Shown here: positions 1-6,384 of the stretch, piece after piece
Layout: each line of letters begins with the position of its first letter
Numbering within the stretch: the first letter of the stretch is position 1
NCBI GenBank assembly: GCA_024640385.1
Contig: JAHEFC010000079.1
Span: forward strand, 1-12,388
Length of the DNA stretch: 12,388 bases
Direction of reading: 5' to 3'
Origin: Sphingobacteriales bacterium
Lineage (GTDB): Bacteria; Bacteroidota; Bacteroidia; Chitinophagales; Chitinophagaceae
Notes under the pieces: generated by a model
What the model saw: the letters and a program-made list of their open reading frames with translations, nothing else
Told to the model about the DNA's origin: nothing
The model's database searches: none
Program-made: the position numbers and the translations under genes

Positions 1-1
1 C

Positions 2-772
2 AATATCAGGTTCTACAATAACCATGAGCTGAAAACTATCCTTAACATTGCCCTCCTGAACAAGTACGGCTATAAGATCTCCCATATCGACAGGATGTCG
101 GAAGATGAAATGAAGGACAAGATCGTGTCGCTGTCCAATGCCCAGGCCCAGCAGGAAAGGGTGATCAATGAGCTGATCCAGCATATGATCGAACTCCAAC
201 TGGAGGAGTTTGAAGAGGTGCTTGACAATTACATCCAGACCCGCGGAATCGAAAAAACTATCAACCAGATCATTTTCCCATTTATGGAAAGGATCGGGGT
301 GCTATGGATCACGGATCATATCAATCCAGCACAGGAGCACCTGGTGTCTAATATCATCAGGCAGAAACTGATCGTTGGTATTGAAAGTGTGAATCCGCAT
401 ATCAGTATTCCAAAGACTGTTCTTTTATTCCTTCCAGAGGGAGAATATCACGAACTTGGACTGCTCTTCATTCAATATTTATTAAAAAGTCGCGGCATTT
501 ATACTCTCTACCTGGGCTCGAATGTGCCACTGGAAGATGTGGAATATGTAGTAGCCAAAAAGAAGCCCGACTATCTCTATACCCATCTTACTTCGGTATC
601 AAACAGCTTCAGTTTTGAGCGTTTCCTTGGTAACCTAACAAAAGCATTTGATTCAACGCCAGTGATCATTTCAGGGCGTTTGACCCAGGCTTATGAGAAG
701 AGGATACCTGCCAAGATCAATTTCAAGCGCAGTCTTGGGGAGGTGATGGAGTTTATTACTACCATTCATTAG
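2..772 (+). CDS. CarH/LitR-type MerR-family B12-binding light-responsive regulator (5' end missing)
   Basis: The frame is open from base 2 to the TAG at 770-772, so about 256 residues are visible and the first part of the MerR DNA-binding domain lies upstream. The first 30 visible residues (NIRFYNNHEL, then NKYGYKISHIDRM) match the second half of a MerR winged helix of the Bacteroidota type. Next come the helical cobalamin-cap domain with the W-x9-EH motif (visible residues W102, E112, H113) and a Rossmann-like B12 domain with ExHxxG (E148, H150, G153), where H150 would be the lower axial ligand. Known relatives (Myxococcus and Thermus CarH) bind adenosylcobalamin, repress carotenoid genes in the dark and release DNA in light. 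A carotenoid operon 2.5 kb downstream fits that role. The residue after the motif Trp is Ile, where Thermus CarH has the His that ligates cobalt after light exposure. ATG 95 is only an internal methionine. Confidence 0.9.
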   Translation, partial: NIRFYNNHELKTILNIALLNKYGYKISHIDRMSEDEMKDKIVSLSNAQAQQERVINELIQHMIELQLEEFEEVLDNYIQTRGIEKTINQIIFPFMERIGVLWITDHINPAQEHLVSNIIRQKLIVGIESVNPHISIPKTVLLFLPEGEYHELGLLFIQYLLKSRGIYTLYLGSNVPLEDVEYVVAKKKPDYLYTHLTSVSNSFSFERFLGNLTKAFDSTPVIISGRLTQAYEKRIPAKINFKRSLGEVMEFITTIH

Positions 773-956
773 GATTAGCGTATCATCGAATTAACGAGCA
801 CTACGGGTTCGCACCATTGTCATTTCTCCTGCATCAATTACAGTTCCGAAATGTGTAGAGAGGGAAGCTTTCAGTTCAGACGCTTTCACATATGATAGTG
901 GACCGTCATGAAAGAATGCAGTGCAAAGCATTTCAGGAAATGACACTTCAGTCTAC

Positions 957-2072
957 TTATTGGCGATATTCTATTTTCGCTGAAGACTCAGCAGGATTCA
1001 GCTCTTCTATTTTTCTTCCGGAAAACTTTTCTTTCAGCTTTAGAAAAGGCTTTTCTATTAATCTGTGAGAAATGTAAGCTGAAATAAATATAAGTACCAA
1101 ATTTTGGGGAAATTTATTAATCCAATAGTCAGATTTATTAAAATAGAATTGCTGCCATAAATAAATGCTATAGGAAAGTATGCCGATATAGTTTATTAGT
1201 GAGTTATTCAAAAATTTGGACCAAATCGTACTTTCAAAAAATACCGTACAAAGGATGATTATCGCAACTAGCATATTACACAAGATCCCGGAGGTAGTAC
1301 CAAGTAATGCATTAAAACTTTGACTAATTACACCACCTGACCATAGGGTTACTTGTGTGTATTCGATAATTAAGATTATTCCTATTGCAATCAGAAAAAA
1401 AGTTTTGAATTTATTTTTAATTATGGAAATGGCATTTTCTTTATAGAATGCAAAAAGACATCCAATCGCAATAGCATCAAATCGAAAGAAGATAGTTAGG
1501 TTTAAATTACTGTAATATTGGTGCGTAGCTGGAATATTTATGCAAATTAGTTTTAGAAGTGGCGTTCCAACCACCAGTAATTTACAGAATAGTATCCGAT
1601 ACTTTTTAAGAAACAAAAAGATAAAGGGCCATGTTAGATAAAAATGTTCTTCGACGCTTAGGGACCAGGCATGGGCAGTGAGCCAATCTTTCCACCAGTT
1701 TACATATTTTGTATAGGTTAAGGACGTAAACCACGACCATGGGGCAATGTGTACAATATCGAATAGTTGCAGTATGAAATAGACAATTAATAGGAAATAA
1801 TAAGCGGGAAATATTCTGAGAGTTCTTCGGATGAAAAAGTTTTTTATAGAGATTTTGCCAGTAATATTTTCTTCGTTGATTAAAATACTGGTAATCAAAA
1901 ACCCGGAGATTATAAAAAATACATTGACACCCAACTCGCCATCCTTAATGGGAGATAAGAAAAATAAGGTTGTATTAGATATTTTATGAGTTGTATGTTC
2001 GAGTAAATGAGCGATTAGGACAAGCGATATACTTATGGCTCTTAAGCCGTGCAGGCTTCTTAATTGTTGCAT
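957..2072 (-). CDS. OafA/YrhL-type acyltransferase family 3 membrane protein
   Basis: A 371-residue, highly hydrophobic protein with about ten predicted membrane segments. Family motifs appear in the expected order: R11-x10-H22 (the conserved Arg/His pair thought to serve acyl transfer), GVNVFFIISGFLI (48-60), RRTLRIFPAYY (82-92), AWSLSVEEHFYLTWP (135-149), and near the C-terminus a YSIYLWQQ segment followed by RLIEKPFLKLK. Such proteins O-acetylate or otherwise acylate sugars of O-antigen, exopolysaccharide or peptidoglycan at the inner membrane. The substrate cannot be told from sequence. It lies 37 bp downstream of the dehydrogenase on the same strand, so the two are probably co-transcribed. 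The gene is strikingly AT-rich: the 60-base rows starting at 1201 and 1381 have 18 and 14 G+C, against 39 in a row of crtI at 4981. That suggests acquisition by transfer, as is common for surface-polysaccharide genes. Confidence 0.9.
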   Translation of the reverse strand: MQQLRSLHGLRAISISLVLIAHLLEHTTHKISNTTLFFLSPIKDGELGVNVFFIISGFLITSILINEENITGKISIKNFFIRRTLRIFPAYYFLLIVYFILQLFDIVHIAPWSWFTSLTYTKYVNWWKDWLTAHAWSLSVEEHFYLTWPFIFLFLKKYRILFCKLLVVGTPLLKLICINIPATHQYYSNLNLTIFFRFDAIAIGCLFAFYKENAISIIKNKFKTFFLIAIGIILIIEYTQVTLWSGGVISQSFNALLGTTSGILCNMLVAIIILCTVFFESTIWSKFLNNSLINYIGILSYSIYLWQQFYFNKSDYWINKFPQNLVLIFISAYISHRLIEKPFLKLKEKFSGRKIEELNPAESSAKIEYRQ

Positions 2073-2109
2073 GAAAAGCTAATATTTTTATAGATAAATT
2101 ATCTTTAAC

Positions 2110-3000
2110 TTAACGTTGGCTATACAGTTGTTTAATACTGTGGCAAAGCTTAACGGATGGCGCAGCTTCAGTAATGCCTTGTCCATTTCCTGCAAGGCTT
2201 TCCCGATAGCTTTCTGTATGAAGATCTTCCATTCCTTGATCTAAGTGGTAAGATTGTGCATCGATCACCAATTCGCGATAATAACTTATGTTCTTCTCTT
2301 TACATTTCTGCGGTTGATCAGCTTCGGCAATGCTTAAAGACCATTCCACAACCGCTCGCTGCAGAGAAAGAAGACTCTTTAACTTTTTTTCGCAATAATG
2401 GTAAACCTTCGCTTCTTCTACCATCCCGAAAAGCCAGATCAACAAATCAAACAAGTGGATACCAATATTGGTCAGAATTCCTCCGCTTTGTTCTTTTCTC
2501 CCTTTCCATGAATTAAAGTACCACCTACCCCGGGCCGTTACATACTGAATACTCACCACTGCTTTTTTTGCAGATAAGATCATTGATAGCTCATCTATTA
2601 ATTTAATAGCATTGGGGTGAAGACGCAGTTGTAGTATCATGTTTACTTTCTTACCCAATTGTAATTCGAACTTTTCCAGCGCATCAAGTTCCTCTGGGCT
2701 TATCACCAGAGGCTTTTCACAAATAATGTTTGCACCGGGTATCAATCCCCAGCATATCTGATAGAGATGATGATGGTCTGGTGAACATATCGATAGATAA
2801 TCGATAGATTGTAGTGCATGAAAGGTACTAACGGATTCAAAGTCACTAAAGCATTCGGCATCAGGGAAATATTGGTCCAAGATACCCAGGCTTTCGTATG
2901 GATTATAAACAGAAATAAGAGTATTTCCAGTATCCTTGATGGCTCGAATATGACGTGGTGCAACATATCCTGCAGCCGCAGTTAGGCCGAATATCAACAT
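2110..3000 (-). CDS. WlbA/WbpB-like Gfo/Idh/MocA sugar-nucleotide dehydrogenase
   Basis: A 296-residue NAD(P)-dependent oxidoreductase of the Gfo/Idh/MocA family. The N-terminus (FGLTAAAGYVAPRHIRAIKDT) forms the nucleotide-binding fold. E95-K96-P97 in IICEKPL holds the conserved catalytic Lys, and the GGILTNIGIHLFD segment (173-185) holds the conserved His. The words AAGYVAPRH, ICEKPL, QLRLHP and SGGILTNIGIHLFD, and DLHTESY / LAGNGQG near the C-terminus, are those I associate with WlbA/WbpB, the UDP-N-acetyl-glucosaminuronate 3-dehydrogenase that starts 2,3-diamino-uronic acid synthesis. That exact substrate is an inference; UDP-sugar 3-dehydrogenase is the safer statement. Usual partners (3-aminotransferase, N-acetyltransferase, epimerase) are absent here, and only an acyltransferase follows 37 bp downstream. 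It is transcribed opposite to the carotenoid genes and shares the 3001-3299 intergenic region with the ECF sigma gene. Confidence 0.8.
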   Translation of the reverse strand: MLIFGLTAAAGYVAPRHIRAIKDTGNTLISVYNPYESLGILDQYFPDAECFSDFESVSTFHALQSIDYLSICSPDHHHLYQICWGLIPGANIICEKPLVISPEELDALEKFELQLGKKVNMILQLRLHPNAIKLIDELSMILSAKKAVVSIQYVTARGRWYFNSWKGRKEQSGGILTNIGIHLFDLLIWLFGMVEEAKVYHYCEKKLKSLLSLQRAVVEWSLSIAEADQPQKCKEKNISYYRELVIDAQSYHLDQGMEDLHTESYRESLAGNGQGITEAAPSVKLCHSIKQLYSQR

Positions 3001-3025
3001 ACGGCAAAATAAGAAGGAAAATTTG

Positions 3026-3055
3026 ATAAAATATTAGGTTGGTAATTGCGACAAA
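3026..3055 (-). promoter_or_regulatory. Possible Bacteroidota-type promoter for the leftward gene pair
   Basis: On the minus strand TTTG (3055-3052) is followed after 18 bp by TATTTTAT (3033-3026). This partly matches the TTTG / TAnnTTTG consensus (the last two positions of the second box differ) and lies about 25 bp before the dehydrogenase start at 3000. In DNA this AT-rich such matches arise by chance, so support is weak. Confidence 0.22.
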
Positions 3056-3184
3056 GACATCTGGACTATCCGGCAACTGCATATGTTCAAACCTGCGGTA
3101 AAAGACTGGTCAAATCCAAATTTTATTAAAAGGCGCATATTGGGACTGAGTTTGCTACGCTAAACGGATAATTAAGATTAATGA

Positions 3185-3203
3185 TTATAGCTATTGGCTA
3201 TAA
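3185..3203. promoter_or_regulatory. Perfect 7-bp inverted repeat, candidate regulator operator
   Basis: TTATAGC-TATTG-GCTATAA is a perfect dyad of two 7-bp arms with a 5-bp spacer, about 43 bp upstream of the TTG box of the presumed sigma-factor promoter. MerR-family regulators, including CarH, bind dyad operators near the promoters they control, so this is the best operator candidate in the region. Which protein binds it is an inference; no second copy was noticed in the window. Confidence 0.4.
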
Positions 3204-3245
3204 ACTTGTTTAAGCCTGTTAACAAAATAGTTGCACAAAAATTGG

Positions 3246-3274
3246 TTGTATATCAGAAATTCTGTTTAGATTTA
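3246..3274 (+). promoter_or_regulatory. Probable promoter of the ECF sigma / carotenoid operon
   Basis: TTG (3246-3248), 18 bp, then TAGATTTA (3267-3274) resembles the Bacteroidota primary-sigma pattern TTG / TAnnTTTG with only the last base of the second box different. It ends 25 bp before the sigma-factor ATG. The 11-mer TTTAGATTTAC (3265-3275) recurs at 5432-5442 at nearly the same distance before crtB, so this box may instead be a signal for the ECF sigma factor itself. Confidence 0.45.
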
Positions 3275-3299
3275 CAGTCTACACAATTAAACAAAAAAT

Positions 3300-3800
3300 A
3301 TGGCAACTGCTGAGTTTAATAAGATGCTGGTTCAGAACGCTGACTTCCTCAGACCTTTCGCCGTTACCCTAACCAAAGACCATGAGACTGCAAAAGACCT
3401 GTTGCAGGAGACCATGTACCGCGCCCTGGCCAACCAGGAGAAGTACAGTGTAGGCACCAATATCAAAGCATGGCTCTACACCATCATGCGCAACATCTTC
3501 ATCAACAACTATCGCCGCAAGGTGAAGCAGAATACCATCTTCGATAAATCAGATAATGATTTCCTCCTGGATTATCAGCAGGGCGCCATCGCCAATGCCG
3601 CCGAATCCAATCTTCGTATCAAGGAGATCCAGGCAGCTATTCACGACCTGCCGGATATTTTCCGCCAGCCTTTCATGCTCTATTTCGAAGGTTTCAAATA
3701 CCACGAGATCGCTGATATGCTCACAGAACCGCTGGGAACTATAAAGAGCAGGATACACTTCGCGAGGAGATTACTAAAAGAACAGATATCTAAATACTAA
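3300..3800 (+). CDS. ECF-type RNA polymerase sigma factor of the carotenoid operon
   Basis: A 166-residue two-domain sigma-70 family protein. Region 2 covers about residues 14-76 (AKDLLQETMYRAL, then IKAWLYTIMRNIFINNYRR, the core-binding and -10 recognition parts). Region 4 covers about 107-163 (LPDIFRQPFMLYFEGF, then YHEIADMLTEPLGTIKSRIH, the -35 recognition helix-turn-helix). No region 1 or 3 and no C-terminal extension are present, as usual for ECF factors. No anti-sigma gene is adjacent; in related Bacteroidota loci the CarH-type regulator is thought to control it instead. It is the first gene of the rightward operon, 81 bp before crtI, with a large hairpin filling that gap. The ATG is preceded by an A-rich run and no Shine-Dalgarno sequence. 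Its role as activator of the crt genes is inferred from position. Confidence 0.9.
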   Translation: MATAEFNKMLVQNADFLRPFAVTLTKDHETAKDLLQETMYRALANQEKYSVGTNIKAWLYTIMRNIFINNYRRKVKQNTIFDKSDNDFLLDYQQGAIANAAESNLRIKEIQAAIHDLPDIFRQPFMLYFEGFKYHEIADMLTEPLGTIKSRIHFARRLLKEQISKY

Positions 3801-3806
3801 TTAAAA

Positions 3807-3870
3807 ATTTAAAAGTAAAAAGTAAAAAGTAAGGACTTCGGTTTTTACTTCTTACTTTTTGCTTTTTAAT
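3807..3870. repeat. Long imperfect hairpin with cUUCGg loop, AAAAAGT-word arms
   Basis: Bases 3807-3836 pair with 3841-3870 as a roughly 30-bp stem with few mismatches, capped by TTCG (3837-3840) closed by C-G, a very stable tetraloop type. The left arm is a tandem of AAAAAGT-like 7-mers (about three copies). It fills the gap from the sigma-factor stop (3798-3800) to 11 bp before the crtI start. It has no T-tract directly after it, so it looks more like an mRNA-stability or attenuation element than a plain terminator. Confidence 0.8.
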
Positions 3871-3881
3871 TCAATACCATT

Positions 3882-5360
3882 TTGAGTAAAAAAGTTGTTG
3901 TTATCGGTGCTGGCTTCGCGGGCCTCTCCGCCGCCGCCTTCATGGCTAAGGCCGGATGGAGTGTTACAGTTTTGGAAAAACACCCAATTCCGGGTGGGCG
4001 TGCCCGTCAGTTGAGTGAAAACGGATTCACATTCGATATGGGCCCCAGCTGGTACTGGATGCCCGATGTATTTGAAAGATATTTCGCGCAGTTCGGGAAA
4101 AAAGTGACCGACTATTACAAACTCATCCGCCTCGATCCATCTTACCGTATTTACTGGAACGATAGCTACACCGATATTCCCGCCAACTACGAAGATTTCA
4201 GGAAGCTCCTGGAAACCATGGAGCCAGGCGCAGCCACAAAACTGGATAAATTTTTGGCTGAGGCAGAATACAAATACAAAGTAGGGATCAATAAACTGGT
4301 GTTCAAACCTGGGCAGAGTCTGACTGAATTCATGGACATGGACCTGGTGAAAGGGGTGTTCAAACTGGATGTTTTCACTTCCATCAAAAAGCATATCCAT
4401 AAATTATTTAAGAATCCAAGGATCAGGCAGATGCTGGAATTCCCGGTGCTGTTCCTCGGCGCTTTGCCGGAAAACACACCTGCCTTGTATAGCCTGATGA
4501 ATTATGCCGATATCAAACTCGGTACCTGGTATCCTGAAGGCGGCATGTATAGTGTGGTGCAGGGCATGTATAAACTGGCTGTTGAACTGGGCGTCGAATT
4601 CAGGTTCAAACGTGATGTGACCAACATTGAATTTCAGTCGGACTCCATAAAGAAAATGATCTGCAATACCGGTGAAGATTTTGAAGCCGATGTGGTGATC
4701 GGCGGGGCAGATTATCATTTCATAGAAAGCAAATTGTTGCCGGCTGAATTCAGGAGTTATACCGAAGCCTGGTGGGATAAAAAAGTCATGGCCCCCGGAA
4801 GCCTGCTGTATTATGTGGGCATCAATAAGAAGCTTAAAAACGTACCCCATCATTCCTTATTCTTCGATGTGCCATTTGACGCCCATGCCAGGGAGATCTA
4901 TGTAACGGAGGAATGGCCGCATGCGCCATTGTTCTATATCAGTGTTTCATCGCAGACCGATCCCCATGCGGCGCCGGCAGGTGGTGAGGCCATCGTGTTC
5001 CTGATCCCCGTAGCTGCCGGGTTGGAGGGCGATACCGAGGAACTGAGGAAAAAATACCTGGACATCATATTAGAAAGATTTGCCGAAAGAACGGGGGAGG
5101 ATATCCGGGACAACATCGTGTATTGCAGAACCTATGCGCATGCAGATTTTGTATCAGATTATAATGCCTACAAGGGCAATGCCTATGGATTGGCCAATAC
5201 CCTGATGCAAACTGCTATATTAAAACCCAGTTGCAGGAGCAAGAAACTGAAGAATTTATTCTATACCGGACAGCTCACGGTACCCGGTCCAGGGGTCCCA
5301 CCCAGCCTCATAAGCGGGGAGGTAGTGGCGGACCAGGTATTAAAGCACTTCGGTAACTGA
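3882..5360 (+). CDS. crtI: Phytoene desaturase (CrtI)
   Basis: A 492-residue FAD-dependent desaturase of the CrtI family, which converts phytoene stepwise toward lycopene at the membrane. The N-terminus has the dinucleotide fold VVVIGAGFAGLSAA (G9-x-G11-x-x-G14) ending in VLEK. The substrate-domain words FDMGPSWYWMPDVFE (about 50-65) are typical, and the C-terminal signature NLFYTGQLTVPGPGVPPSLI (458-477) followed by SGEVVADQVL is diagnostic of bacterial CrtI. Length is normal. The start is TTG at 3882: an in-frame TAA lies at 3867-3869, no ATG or GTG occurs between, and MSKKVVVIGAG is the expected N-terminus. A TTG start with no Shine-Dalgarno, 11 bp after a strong hairpin, suggests limited translation. 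It is followed by crtB after 108 bp. Confidence 0.95.
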   Translation: MSKKVVVIGAGFAGLSAAAFMAKAGWSVTVLEKHPIPGGRARQLSENGFTFDMGPSWYWMPDVFERYFAQFGKKVTDYYKLIRLDPSYRIYWNDSYTDIPANYEDFRKLLETMEPGAATKLDKFLAEAEYKYKVGINKLVFKPGQSLTEFMDMDLVKGVFKLDVFTSIKKHIHKLFKNPRIRQMLEFPVLFLGALPENTPALYSLMNYADIKLGTWYPEGGMYSVVQGMYKLAVELGVEFRFKRDVTNIEFQSDSIKKMICNTGEDFEADVVIGGADYHFIESKLLPAEFRSYTEAWWDKKVMAPGSLLYYVGINKKLKNVPHHSLFFDVPFDAHAREIYVTEEWPHAPLFYISVSSQTDPHAAPAGGEAIVFLIPVAAGLEGDTEELRKKYLDIILERFAERTGEDIRDNIVYCRTYAHADFVSDYNAYKGNAYGLANTLMQTAILKPSCRSKKLKNLFYTGQLTVPGPGVPPSLISGEVVADQVLKHFGN

Positions 5361-5431
5361 ACTCTTTTTTAATTATATTGTTTTTTTTAAGCCAGACCAT
5401 TAATCAAAACTAGCTCCCGTATCTCTTTTTT

Positions 5432-5442
5432 TTTAGATTTAC
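5432..5442 (+). promoter_or_regulatory. TTTAGATTTAC box upstream of crtB, possible internal promoter
   Basis: The 108-bp crtI-crtB gap (5361-5468) holds no palindrome, unlike the other operon gaps, but has three T-runs. At 5432-5442 it has the same 11-mer TTTAGATTTAC that lies before the sigma-factor gene at 3265-3275. The box ends 26 bp before the crtB ATG (24 bp in the sigma-factor case). No clear TTG box lies at the right spacing upstream here, so if it is a promoter it may use the ECF sigma factor rather than the primary one. Confidence 0.35.
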
Positions 5443-5468
5443 GGCAAGGGAACGACAAAAACCAACGA

Positions 5469-6305
5469 ATGATAAGCCTGTTTCACGATGTCAGCCAGGA
5501 ATGCAGTAAGATCACTACCGAGCGATACAGTACCTCGTTCAGCAGTGCTATTAGAATGCTGCATGCTGACCTGAGGACGCCGATCTACAATATTTACGGC
5601 TTCGTCAGGTTTGCCGATGAGATCGTAGATACATTCCATGACCATGCTAAGGACGATCTTTTGGCCAGATTCAAAGCCGAAACTTACCTGGCAATAGAGC
5701 AGGGTATCAGCCTGAACCCCATACTTCACAGTTTCCAGATCACTGTCAATCAATACAACATCGATCATGACCTGATCGAAGCGTTTTTCAAGAGCATGGA
5801 GTTTGACCTGTCCAAGCAGGAGTACGATCAGGCCGGTTATGAAGAGTACATCTACGGCAGTGCGGAAGTAGTTGGCCTGATGTGCCTTTATGTTTTTTGT
5901 GATGGTAAGAAAGATCAATATGATGAACTGATGCCTCATGCCCGTTCGCTGGGAGCGGCATTTCAGAAAGTGAATTTTCTCAGGGATGTAAAAGCGGATT
6001 ATCATACGCTGAACAGGATGTATTTCCCTGGGGTTGACTTTTCCAATTTCACGCCCAGGATGAAAGCCGAGATCGAAGAAGATATTGCAAAAGATTTCCG
6101 TCATGCTTATGAAGGCATTGTAAAACTTCCCCTCAAAGCCAGGTTTGGAGTGTACGTGGCTTATAAATACTATCTCAGCCTGTTCAGAAAGATCAAACAG
6201 ATGTGCCCCAGCCGGATACTTGAAGAAAGGATCAGGATACCCAATTATGCCAAGGCATGGGTAGCGGCGAAGGCGGTGATCAGAACACAACTAAATATTT
6301 TATAA
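5469..6305 (+). CDS. crtB: Phytoene synthase (CrtB, squalene/phytoene synthase family)
   Basis: A 278-residue all-alpha prenyltransferase that condenses two geranylgeranyl diphosphates to phytoene, the first committed carotenoid step. Both Mg-diphosphate-binding DxxxD motifs are present: D50-EIV-D54 in GFVRFADEIVD and D173-VKA-D177 in AAFQKVNFLRDVKADY. The segment Y124-EEYIYGSAEVVGLMCLY (124-141) is the usual family signature between them. Length is typical of bacterial CrtB. The adjacent CrtI and Idi argue for phytoene rather than squalene as product. The start ATG follows GACAAAAACCAACGA, with no Shine-Dalgarno. The next gene, idi, starts 79 bp downstream and a long palindrome fills the gap. 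A long open frame on the opposite strand (5439-6290) is a codon-usage shadow. Confidence 0.95.
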   Translation: MISLFHDVSQECSKITTERYSTSFSSAIRMLHADLRTPIYNIYGFVRFADEIVDTFHDHAKDDLLARFKAETYLAIEQGISLNPILHSFQITVNQYNIDHDLIEAFFKSMEFDLSKQEYDQAGYEEYIYGSAEVVGLMCLYVFCDGKKDQYDELMPHARSLGAAFQKVNFLRDVKADYHTLNRMYFPGVDFSNFTPRMKAEIEEDIAKDFRHAYEGIVKLPLKARFGVYVAYKYYLSLFRKIKQMCPSRILEERIRIPNYAKAWVAAKAVIRTQLNIL

Positions 6306-6308
6306 AAA

Positions 6309-6375
6309 AGAGACACGGAGAGGAACACAGAGACACGGAGGATCTCTGCGTCTCTGCGTCCCCCTCCGCGTCTCT
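6309..6375. repeat. Palindrome with GAGACACGGA-word arms between crtB and idi
   Basis: Bases 6309-6340 pair with 6344-6375: 26 of 32 positions match in Watson-Crick fashion and the loop is GAT (6341-6343). The left arm repeats a GAGACACGGA word at 6310-6319 and 6330-6339 with a related word between; the right arm repeats CTCTGCGT. The palindrome begins 4 bp after the crtB stop and ends 9 bp before the idi ATG. I recall similar GAGACACAGAG-type palindromes from other environmental bacteria; that is memory, not a search. Confidence 0.85.
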
Positions 6376-6384
6376 GTATTATAT

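Larger units (their letters stand above)
3001..3299. promoter_or_regulatory. Divergent control region between the dehydrogenase and the ECF sigma gene
   Basis: This 299-bp non-coding stretch must hold promoters for both the leftward polysaccharide pair and the rightward carotenoid operon. Its right half is AT-rich and holds a perfect inverted repeat (3185-3203) and a Bacteroidota-like promoter (3246-3274), listed separately. Its left half contains a short open frame on the plus strand ending with TAA at 3161-3163 (visible residues include MFKPAVKDWSNPNFIKRR) that has no support as a gene and may be a remnant. No RNA gene or transposon end is visible. Confidence 0.5.

Noticed and set aside
3807..3870. 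Hairpin after the sigma-factor gene as an intrinsic terminator
   Set aside because: No T-tract follows the stem, and crtI starts 11 bp later on the same strand with no promoter between.
3852..4400. Open frame on the minus strand over the start of crtI
   Set aside because: It overlaps the CrtI N-terminal half including the FAD motif and runs through the hairpin; no domain is recognisable.
5361..5433. T-runs after crtI as a terminator
   Set aside because: No GC-rich stem precedes the T-runs.
5439..6290. Open frame of 283 codons on the minus strand opposite crtB
   Set aside because: It is antisense to a gene with all phytoene synthase motifs, and its own translation shows no recognisable domain.
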